In this document: one piece after another, positions 13,167-19,476 of the stretch
Position numbering within the stretch: position 1 is the first letter of the stretch
Layout of the letters: every line of letters starts with the position of its first letter
From: Spirochaetia bacterium
GTDB lineage: Bacteria; Spirochaetota; Spirochaetia; Treponematales; Breznakiellaceae
Direction of reading: 5' to 3'
Length of the DNA: 20,910 nucleotides
Assembly: GCA_025997795.1 (NCBI GenBank)
Contig: BNVB01000046.1
Span: 1 to 20,910 of the forward strand
Notes under the pieces: generated by a model
What the model saw: only the letters and a program-made list of their open reading frames with translations
Told to the model about the DNA's origin: nothing
Databases searched by the model: none
Position numbers and translations under genes: made by a program

Positions 13167-14612
13167 TTTATAGTCCTCCTTCTTTTCTTTGTTTTTCACA
13201 AATAAATTATACCTGATAACCGCACAGGCAGTTTCAAGGGTCTTCTCCCGTTCGCTTTTGTCAAGAGTACCCAGCCGCGAAGCCCTGCTGAAACAGAGCT
13301 GTTCAATATCGGATGGTATGGGCGATTTATCAATAATACAGGGTAAAAGCCGCTGTACAGTCATAGCCTTGGCGGCATCACTCAAATGGCCGCCGTAAGC
13401 GGCTTTTGAAATATCCTCCGGTGATGGCGCGGAAATGGTATGACGGGGAACCTTTTCATCTTTTTTCCAATAGGTGTAAAACCAGGCGAGGTGTTCATGC
13501 CAGTTTTCCTGCGCCTCACAATAATCTGATTTTGTAAATTCCCGGTAAAGCAGTATGGACATACGGCCCGGCGTTGCCGCATTGAGCCCCATGATAAAAA
13601 TTTTGTCGCCCTCGGGGATTTTCCCGTAATACCCCCGCAGCCGCCTTTTTATGGCATTGGCAGAACTCTCACCGGGCGAGTATTTTTCCTCATCCTCTTC
13701 ATCCCACAAGACGTTGGTACTCTTCAATAATTGCGGCTGCATATCGGAGGCGGAACACCAAGAAACTATCGTCAGACCGTTTCCAATTGTAGCCCCCTGC
13801 CTGTCAATGAGCCACCGGAGAGCGTTATGGGCCTTGACGGAAACCGCCATTCCGATTTGACAGGCTTGATCTGCGTCTACAAAACGTCCGCGGAAGGTAT
13901 AATTGGAATTATCGTTGGAAGAAATGAGTTTTGCGCTGTCCCCGGAGTTACGTATTTTTGCTGGATGTAGTTCCGCTATTGCCTCATTTTTCCCTGAAAC
14001 ATAACAAAAACCTTTGTTCTCCAAATAATACTGGGAATAATACTTTATCCATAGCTGTTGAATTTCGCGATCGTTCCAGGTCTGAGGTTTTCCATCACCG
14101 GGAATTTCTACGGCCCAACGGATAAAGACATTATTTTCCTTGATACCGGTATCGGCCTTCATTGCCGGAATGTTTCCTTCTTTCAGAATATCCCTAACAA
14201 GTTTCCCTTTTTTTACATATTTGTATACGCTGATGATCTTTTCATTCGAATATTCAGATTTTACCCATCCCTCCAGAACGGACAGATATGCAGCGTGTTT
14301 GTCTTCTAAGTTTTTACCATCGGCATATTCCGCATAATCACCGGCGGCATATTCAAGTTTATCACAGAACGGGTATGCCTCAACGCCGCTTGTTCGTGCT
14401 GCGCTTTTTTCCGTACAGGGCATACAGGTCTGCCAACCTGTTCTTTCATCATTCCCCAACAATTTGGCGGAACGGAACTTGCCTTCCCCGTCAAGGGTTA
14501 TAACAAGAGGGGCATTATTTTTTATGTGATACAGGGGAAGCGGTTTTTCATCAAGTCTTTTATTCTGTAATGCCCGGTCATACACCGTGCTTAATTCTGA
14601 AAGCCAGCCCAT
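12753..14612 (-). CDS. cas8c: Type I-C Cascade large subunit Cas8c (Csd1)
   Basis: 619 residues, as usual for Csd1/Cas8c, which recognises the PAM and helps open target DNA. Family features include the start MGWLSELSTVYDRALQNK, a Cys-containing stretch (Cys63, Cys66, Cys83 with FCDKLEYAAG), GLTIVSWCSA, and IMGLNAATPGRMSILLYREF. The C-terminal helical portion also encodes Cas11c from an internal GTG at 13164-13166. The ATG overlaps the cas5 stop (TAATG) and GAGGAGGTGATC lies inside the cas5 end. The first 82 codons are duplicated at 15743-15989. This copy is intact. Confidence 0.95.
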   Translation of the reverse strand: MGWLSELSTVYDRALQNKRLDEKPLPLYHIKNNAPLVITLDGEGKFRSAKLLGNDERTGWQTCMPCTEKSAARTSGVEAYPFCDKLEYAAGDYAEYADGKNLEDKHAAYLSVLEGWVKSEYSNEKIISVYKYVKKGKLVRDILKEGNIPAMKADTGIKENNVFIRWAVEIPGDGKPQTWNDREIQQLWIKYYSQYYLENKGFCYVSGKNEAIAELHPAKIRNSGDSAKLISSNDNSNYTFRGRFVDADQACQIGMAVSVKAHNALRWLIDRQGATIGNGLTIVSWCSASDMQPQLLKSTNVLWDEEDEEKYSPGESSANAIKRRLRGYYGKIPEGDKIFIMGLNAATPGRMSILLYREFTKSDYCEAQENWHEHLAWFYTYWKKDEKVPRHTISAPSPEDISKAAYGGHLSDAAKAMTVQRLLPCIIDKSPIPSDIEQLCFSRASRLGTLDKSEREKTLETACAVIRYNLFVKNKEKKEDYKVGLEEDRKDRDYLYGRLLAVADRVESQVLYRRKEIRDTNAVRYMQRFSKYPCPTWEFLYVEKLQPYFSQLKKKSRDWYEALIQEINSLFVHSEFVSTTPLSGGFLLGYHCQQKEFWDGIAKLKAAKQPEPTNEEEDD

Positions 14613-15742
14613 TAGTCGATCACCTCCTCGGTATTTACCGCCACTATTTCACGCCGCATGGGGCCAATTTCCCGCTTATGGGGACAGTTTTCGGGGCGGG
14701 GAAATTCGATAATACCATTAACAAATTTTACCTGCCAAAAACGAGCGAAGAGTTTTTCTATACCGCTTTCCGAGGGATATTCAAAGCTATGAAACACAAG
14801 GCCATAGGATAGTTCTTTCTCATCATCGTAATAACCCTCGCCATCTCCGAAACGGCAAGGTTCAACATAACCCTGACATTCCCGGGAACCGAGAAAAATA
14901 TCCCTTCTTCCGCCCTTTTCGAGCATACGATGAGCTATCTGATAATGTTTGTCCTCGTTGCGATCACTGGCAAGATCATCACGCTGCATATTCCACTCAA
15001 AGTGAGCCTCTACCTGATACATCACATCCCGAAGATAAGTGTAAATTGAAAGATCATGGCGGTTTGTACCATATTGCCCGTCCATTTGAAGGGGTTTAAC
15101 GTTCTTCGATTCGGTTTGAATTTTATGCATGATGCGAACTCGGTCAATCACCCAAATGAAGGTTGGTTTCCAGTATATTGACTCGGTTATCCCTTTCAAC
15201 GCCTGATAAGTAGGCAGATGGTAGGTACTTTTTTCCCCGCCTATTTTGGTAACCGGATCGGTAAAAAGCGCGTATCTGCCAGTAAGCAGATATTTTATTT
15301 TGTTTTCCACCAACTTCTCCTTTATGCAATTTGAGAAGACATTTTGCCTTCCTCATCATTCAAACCTATGTTTTTATCATAATATTTTTCATCAACCGTA
15401 TAAATTTCCATATCGGTCTTTAGGGGTACTTTGTTAATACCTGCCTCTCCATTTTTACCTATGGTGCTCAAATAGACGTTAACCGAATATTGCTGCGCCT
15501 CCCGCAGCAATTCCACGCACCGCTTCGGATCGGGAAGCGCATATAATTCCGCAATAATATCGACCCCTTTTTCGTAGGGTACAATAACGCCGATGGCTGA
15601 TTTGGCAATCACCTCAAACTCTTTCCACGCGCTTTCAAAGGATTGCCGGAATTCAGTCAATGGTCTTGCCGCATCGCCGTATTTATTTGGGGCGGCCCGG
15701 TTGTATTCTTCTTCGCTTTGTATGTTATCTGACAATAAATCA
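14366..15742. repeat. Tandem duplication, left copy (1377 bp)
   Basis: This unit, from the 5' part of cas8c through cas5 to the 3' part of cas3, is repeated at 15743-17124. By reading, the copies differ only by two single-base deletions in the right copy. The boundary is a shared AGAACGG found in cas8c (14366-14372), at the junction (15743-15749) and in cas3 (17118-17124). That points to illegitimate recombination at 7-bp microhomology. Confidence 0.93.
14612..15310 (-). CDS. cas5c: Intact Cas5c (Cas5d) crRNA endoribonuclease
   Basis: 232 residues from the GTG at 15308-15310, with AAAGGAG six bases before it; a TTG one codon upstream is less well spaced. In type I-C, Cas5 replaces Cas6: it cuts pre-crRNA at the base of the repeat hairpin and stays on the 5' handle. 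Residues matching the B. halodurans catalytic set are visible: Tyr46 (SIYWKP) and Lys121-His122 (RNEDKHYQIA). It carries the Gly-rich segment GRRDIFLGSRECQGYVEPC. The C-terminus GPMRREIVAVNTEEVID is complete, unlike the second copy at 15989-16685. Its stop overlaps the cas8c start. It lies downstream of cas3 and cas8c fragments made by the duplication, yet keeps its own ribosome binding site. Confidence 0.94.
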   Translation of the reverse strand: MENKIKYLLTGRYALFTDPVTKIGGEKSTYHLPTYQALKGITESIYWKPTFIWVIDRVRIMHKIQTESKNVKPLQMDGQYGTNRHDLSIYTYLRDVMYQVEAHFEWNMQRDDLASDRNEDKHYQIAHRMLEKGGRRDIFLGSRECQGYVEPCRFGDGEGYYDDEKELSYGLVFHSFEYPSESGIEKLFARFWQVKFVNGIIEFPRPENCPHKREIGPMRREIVAVNTEEVID

Positions 15743-15749
15743 AGAACGG
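15322..15749 (-). pseudogene. cas3 3'-end fragment (duplication remnant)
   Basis: Encodes about the last 142 residues of Cas3, identical to the intact gene's C-terminus (from LSDNIQSEEEYNR to GKMSSQIA), with no helicase or HD motifs. It is joined at its 5' side to a cas8c fragment through the AGAACGG junction. It is read on the same transcript and could make a ~138-residue C-terminal peptide from an internal start, but there is no reason to expect function. Confidence 0.9.
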
Positions 15750-15989
15750 GTATGCCTCAACGCCGCTTGTTCGTGCTGCGCTTTTTTCCGTACAGGGCAT
15801 ACAGGTCTGCCAACCTGTTCTTTCATCATTCCCCAACAATTTGGCGGAACGGAACTTGCCTTCCCCGTCAAGGGTTATAACAAGAGGGGCATTATTTTTT
15901 ATGTGATACAGGGGAAGCGGTTTTTCATCAAGTCTTTTATTCTGTAATGCCCGGTCATACACCGTGCTTAATTCTGAAAGCCAGCCCAT
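15743..15989 (-). pseudogene. cas8c 5'-end fragment (duplication remnant)
   Basis: The first 82 codons of cas8c, identical to the intact copy, then a jump at 15743-15749 into cas3 sequence out of frame. The reading frame continues 28 codons (ending at 15657) to give a 110-residue chimera ending NTAMRQDH. It keeps the native ribosome binding site, so the truncated product may be translated. It lacks nearly all of Cas8c and ends before Cys83. Confidence 0.9.
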
Positions 15990-16685
15990 TAGTCGATCAC
16001 CTCCTCGGTATTTACCGCCACTATTTCACGCCGCATGGGGCCAATTTCCCGCTTATGGGACAGTTTTGGGGCGGGGAAATTCGATAATACCATTAACAAA
16101 TTTTACCTGCCAAAAACGAGCGAAGAGTTTTTCTATACCGCTTTCCGAGGGATATTCAAAGCTATGAAACACAAGGCCATAGGATAGTTCTTTCTCATCA
16201 TCGTAATAACCCTCGCCATCTCCGAAACGGCAAGGTTCAACATAACCCTGACATTCCCGGGAACCGAGAAAAATATCCCTTCTTCCGCCCTTTTCGAGCA
16301 TACGATGAGCTATCTGATAATGTTTGTCCTCGTTGCGATCACTGGCAAGATCATCACGCTGCATATTCCACTCAAAGTGAGCCTCTACCTGATACATCAC
16401 ATCCCGAAGATAAGTGTAAATTGAAAGATCATGGCGGTTTGTACCATATTGCCCGTCCATTTGAAGGGGTTTAACGTTCTTCGATTCGGTTTGAATTTTA
16501 TGCATGATGCGAACTCGGTCAATCACCCAAATGAAGGTTGGTTTCCAGTATATTGACTCGGTTATCCCTTTCAACGCCTGATAAGTAGGCAGATGGTAGG
16601 TACTTTTTTCCCCGCCTATTTTGGTAACCGGATCGGTAAAAAGCGCGTATCTGCCAGTAAGCAGATATTTTATTTTGTTTTCCAC
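15989..16685 (-). pseudogene. Second cas5c copy with frameshifted 3' end
   Basis: Starts with GTG at 16683-16685 behind AAAGGAG, 10 bp after the cas3 stop. The first 206 codons are identical to the intact cas5c, including the Tyr46 and Lys121-His122 set. Two one-base deletions (a C in the TTTTCGGGG tract, then a G in the ATGGGGAC tract) shift the frame. The product ends FPRPKTVP at a TAA (16053-16055), 210 residues against 232, and coupling to the following cas8c fragment is lost. It could still fold and cut RNA, or be dead; it is the cas5 nearest the promoter. The indels could also be sequencing errors, as both are in homopolymer-rich sequence. Confidence 0.85.
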
Positions 16686-16696
16686 CAACTTCTCCT

Positions 16697-19150
16697 TTAT
16701 GCAATTTGAGAAGACATTTTGCCTTCCTCATCATTCAAACCTATGTTTTTATCATAATATTTTTCATCAACCGTATAAATTTCCATATCGGTCTTTAGGG
16801 GTACTTTGTTAATACCTGCCTCTCCATTTTTACCTATGGTGCTCAAATAGACGTTAACCGAATATTGCTGCGCCTCCCGCAGCAATTCCACGCACCGCTT
16901 CGGATCGGGAAGCGCATATAATTCCGCAATAATATCGACCCCTTTTTCGTAGGGTACAATAACGCCGATGGCTGATTTGGCAATCACCTCAAACTCTTTC
17001 CACGCGCTTTCAAAGGATTGCCGGAATTCAGTCAATGGTCTTGCCGCATCGCCGTATTTATTTGGGGCGGCCCGGTTGTATTCTTCTTCGCTTTGTATGT
17101 TATCTGACAATAAATCAAGAACGGTGTCATGCCGTTTCGGATATATCTCATGCTTCAAAAGCGCATCGGGCATATCGTTGTAATAATAATGGAAATAAGA
17201 GGCGATTAAATCAGGATGTAGAAGATTATGATCGTATTTTGCCTCACCTTTGTGAAATTCCCGCAGGATTCGCCCCATAATGTCCTGGCCTCTAAGCAAA
17301 TCCGGCAAGGAAGATATTTTTTCCTCGTCCTTCACGATGTTGATGATATAAGTTTTTCCGGTTATGTAATTTCCCTGACGGTCTTTTAGCTCTCCGTTTC
17401 TGTTACAACGTCCGGCGGTCTGGATGATCGAATCGAACCCGGCAAAAAAACGGATTGCACCGTCAAAATCAATATCCACCCCCGCTTCAATCAGGCGGGT
17501 ACTGATACAAACGCATTTTTTTGTTTTATCCCGCAAATACTCTTTTAACTGGGAAATACTATTTTTTCGGTGGGAGGGGCACATATTAGCGCTTAAATGA
17601 ACAATGAACCAATCAGGGTTAGTTGAGAGGACCGCATAGAGTTTTCGGGCCTGAGACTTGGTGTTGACAACGGTTAAAATGCTCTGTTCATTTAAGCTTT
17701 CTATAAAATCTGTAACTTCATTAAGAGTCCAGCCTGCTGCTTTAGTTTTATCAATAAGATCAACCCGTTTTAAGTCCTCAAAATGCTGAGTTATATCAGG
17801 GATGATTTCGTTTTCACTGGACAGGGGCAGGGCGTATTCAGGCTTAAGCCGATTAAGTCCCGGCTGGGTCGCTGTACTGAAAAGTATTGAGACTTGAGCA
17901 TTCTGGCACAAATATTGGATCATCCAGCTAAAAAGATAGGTACACGAGACGGGCAGGGTTTGTATTTCATCGAATACGATAACCGAATTTGCAAGCTGAT
18001 GCATTCGTCTTATTTTTCGGGTACCGGAACCAAAGAGGGCTTCCAAAAATTGTACCATCGTTGTAATAATAATCGGCACATCCCAGGTTTCTGATGAGTC
18101 AATAAAATGCTCGGTTTTTTCACTTTGTTCAAGATTTGAATGTTGCTCCAGTATGATGTGGCCATTTTTACCTTCCGGATCAAGAATGGAGCGAATTACC
18201 TCCGCATTTTGATCCAGGATTGATGTATAGGGCGCGATAATAAAAACATGGTCTTTGCCGGTACATTCAGCATGGACGAGGGCATACCGCAATGAGGCCA
18301 GGGTTTTTCCTGCACCCGTTGCCGCCGTCAGGCTATACATTCCATCCTCCCGTTTCGCATACTCGGCGCAGCGCTCGGAAACCATACGGCGTATTTCGTT
18401 CAATTTTCCTTCAGCAGGGAATTCGGCGAGCTTGTCTTCAAGGCGTTTCCGCAGCACCGCCCAATTGGCTTTTTGGACCGCGTCTTCTTTATTTGCCGGT
18501 ATTCCCCGGTCAAACAGAGCACTGGACCGTCGGTCTCCATCAATCAGGCAGCTGGACAAAAAACGGGCAGTGAGTCCCAGATAAAAATACCGGGCCTGAC
18601 TAAGACTAACGGGTGTTTTAGTCAGCTTTTTCAGTATCATCATCGTTTCAGCAATAAAACCGGGATCTGTAAGAATTGTGTCAATTTTCTCCCGGATCGT
18701 TTCATCCATGTTTGCGACTGCCTCATCCACGCGGGTTTCTTCCTTTGGGGTTTTGAGCCGTTTATTCAACTGCGCCGTGCCATCGGGTTTTACTACATCC
18801 GGCAAGCCCGGGCCATGATGGTACATGACACAGGCCGCGAGAAGCTGGCCAATCAATTCATTGGCATCCTCGTGGTTCTTTGCTATAGTTTCATAGAGGA
18901 ATTGCCCACCCGCTGTTCCATGATCTTCTTTGGGGACTTTCTTTCCGGTTCTGACACTTTTCTCAAGATATTTCTGCCAGAATTGAGAATTTTTCCCAAG
19001 ATCATGGACCAAAGCGATCAAAATAGCAGCCTTGGGGAGACCAATCTTTCTTGCGAAAAGTTCGACATACATTGCCGCTTCTTTCAAATGAATGCTTAAA
19101 GGTTGATATTCCGTATCAGAACCGGTTTTATAGCGAGCTTTATAAAGCAT
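16697..19150 (-). CDS. cas3: Type I-C Cas3 helicase-nuclease
   Basis: 817 residues from the ATG 19148-19150, which follows AAAGGAGAG by 4-5 nt; an in-frame upstream extension of 20 codons lies in the promoter region and is rejected. The HD nuclease domain has His21, His49-Asp50 (LVHDLGK), His77 and His111-His112. The SF2 helicase shows Walker A TAATGAGKT (275-283), DEIQ (394-397), STATQP (425-430), STRLIEAGVDIDF (550-562) and QTAGRCNRNG (577-586). Cas3 is recruited to Cascade R-loops, nicks the non-target strand and degrades DNA 3'->5'. First gene of the operon. Its last ~142 codons are duplicated at 15322-15749. All motifs are present. Confidence 0.97.
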   Translation of the reverse strand: MLYKARYKTGSDTEYQPLSIHLKEAAMYVELFARKIGLPKAAILIALVHDLGKNSQFWQKYLEKSVRTGKKVPKEDHGTAGGQFLYETIAKNHEDANELIGQLLAACVMYHHGPGLPDVVKPDGTAQLNKRLKTPKEETRVDEAVANMDETIREKIDTILTDPGFIAETMMILKKLTKTPVSLSQARYFYLGLTARFLSSCLIDGDRRSSALFDRGIPANKEDAVQKANWAVLRKRLEDKLAEFPAEGKLNEIRRMVSERCAEYAKREDGMYSLTAATGAGKTLASLRYALVHAECTGKDHVFIIAPYTSILDQNAEVIRSILDPEGKNGHIILEQHSNLEQSEKTEHFIDSSETWDVPIIITTMVQFLEALFGSGTRKIRRMHQLANSVIVFDEIQTLPVSCTYLFSWMIQYLCQNAQVSILFSTATQPGLNRLKPEYALPLSSENEIIPDITQHFEDLKRVDLIDKTKAAGWTLNEVTDFIESLNEQSILTVVNTKSQARKLYAVLSTNPDWFIVHLSANMCPSHRKNSISQLKEYLRDKTKKCVCISTRLIEAGVDIDFDGAIRFFAGFDSIIQTAGRCNRNGELKDRQGNYITGKTYIINIVKDEEKISSLPDLLRGQDIMGRILREFHKGEAKYDHNLLHPDLIASYFHYYYNDMPDALLKHEIYPKRHDTVLDLLSDNIQSEEEYNRAAPNKYGDAARPLTEFRQSFESAWKEFEVIAKSAIGVIVPYEKGVDIIAELYALPDPKRCVELLREAQQYSVNVYLSTIGKNGEAGINKVPLKTDMEIYTVDEKYYDKNIGLNDEEGKMSSQIA

Positions 19151-19163
19151 TTTACTCTCCTTT

Positions 19164-19214
19164 AGTATTTTTATAGTATTTTTAATACTTTGAATAACAA
19201 AAATATACAATACT
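19164..19214. promoter_or_regulatory. Repeated AGTATT motifs around the cas promoter
   Basis: AGTATT occurs on the plus strand at 19164-19169 and 19175-19180, and inverted (AATACT) at 19184-19189 and 19209-19214. The first two are inside a 10-bp direct repeat AGTATTTTTA with an 11-bp period. 19175-19189 is a short inverted repeat. One copy sits between the -35 and -10 of the cas promoter and three lie between the start site and the cas3 ribosome binding site. This layout fits a repressor operator; the AT-rich context makes chance repeats possible. Confidence 0.45.
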
Positions 19215-19230
19215 TTTATTCATTTGTCAA
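19202..19230 (-). promoter_or_regulatory. Promoter of the cas operon
   Basis: On the minus strand a consensus -35 TTGACA (19225-19230), 17-bp spacer and -10 TATATT (19202-19207). The start would be near 19195, giving a ~45-nt leader to the cas3 ATG. It is the best sigma70 match upstream of the operon. Confidence 0.82.
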
Positions 19231-19280
19231 TAGATTTTTTGATAAATTCAACAAAATAAACGTTTTTTTTGATTTCTTGC

Positions 19281-19305
19281 AAAAAAGTGCCCTGAAACTC
19301 AGGGC
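19281..19305 (-). terminator. Intrinsic terminator upstream of the cas promoter
   Basis: On the minus strand GCCCTGA-loop-TCAGGGC (19289-19295/19299-19305, 3-nt loop) is followed by AC and six Ts (19281-19286). It would stop leftward transcripts coming through the orphan CRISPR repeat before the cas promoter. Confidence 0.75.
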
Positions 19306-19326
19306 AATCCGTATATTTAAGACTTT

Positions 19327-19403
19327 GCTTCAATCCACGCACCCGCATGGGATGCGACATACTTTCCCCGTAATGCTCAACGTTATACACTGTTTCAATC
19401 CAC
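19327..19403 (-). CRISPR. Orphan CRISPR repeat, one spacer and a partial repeat
   Basis: A diverged 32-bp repeat (19327-19358) has GCTTCAATCC at its plus-strand start and CATGGGATGCGAC at its end. A 33-bp spacer (19359-19391) and a 12-bp partial repeat GTTTCAATCCAC (19392-19403) follow. Same orientation as the main array but on the other side of the cas operon, ~9.9 kb from the leader. It has no cas genes or leader of its own and looks like a decayed array. Confidence 0.9.
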
Positions 19404-19441
19404 CATATTACCTTATTTTTGTTTTCTCTGCCACCCGGTTG

Positions 19442-19470
19442 TTGCAACCTTGACATTCCCATTGTATGCT
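19442..19470 (+). promoter_or_regulatory. Predicted promoter giving a leaderless mRNA
   Basis: -35-like TTGCAA (19442-19447), 17-bp spacer, -10-like TATGCT (19465-19470). Expected start is about 7 nt downstream, at the ATG of the ligase-like gene (19477), which has no visible Shine-Dalgarno. A small inverted repeat GGTTG/CAACC (19437-19449) overlaps the -35. Confidence 0.4.
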
Positions 19471-19476
19471 AAAAAA

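Larger units (their letters stand above)
15743..17124. repeat. Tandem duplication, right copy
   Basis: Second copy of the unit at 14366-15742, shifted by 1377 bp at one end and 1375 at the other because of two one-base deletions in the cas5 3' end (near 16056 and 16067). The right copy supplies the end of the intact cas3; the left copy supplies the start of the intact cas8c and the good cas5. Confidence 0.93.

Noticed and set aside
18473..19099. 208-codon plus-strand ORF opposite cas3
   Set aside because: Antisense shadow of the conserved HD domain of Cas3; no start signal.
19151..19210. N-terminal 20-codon extension of Cas3
   Set aside because: It covers the ribosome binding site and the transcript start region and reaches the -10, and it starts without a ribosome binding site.
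19450..19470. TTGACA at 19450-19455 as the -35 of the ligase gene
   Set aside because: Spacing to TATGCT is only 9 bp; TTGCAA at 19442 gives 17 bp.
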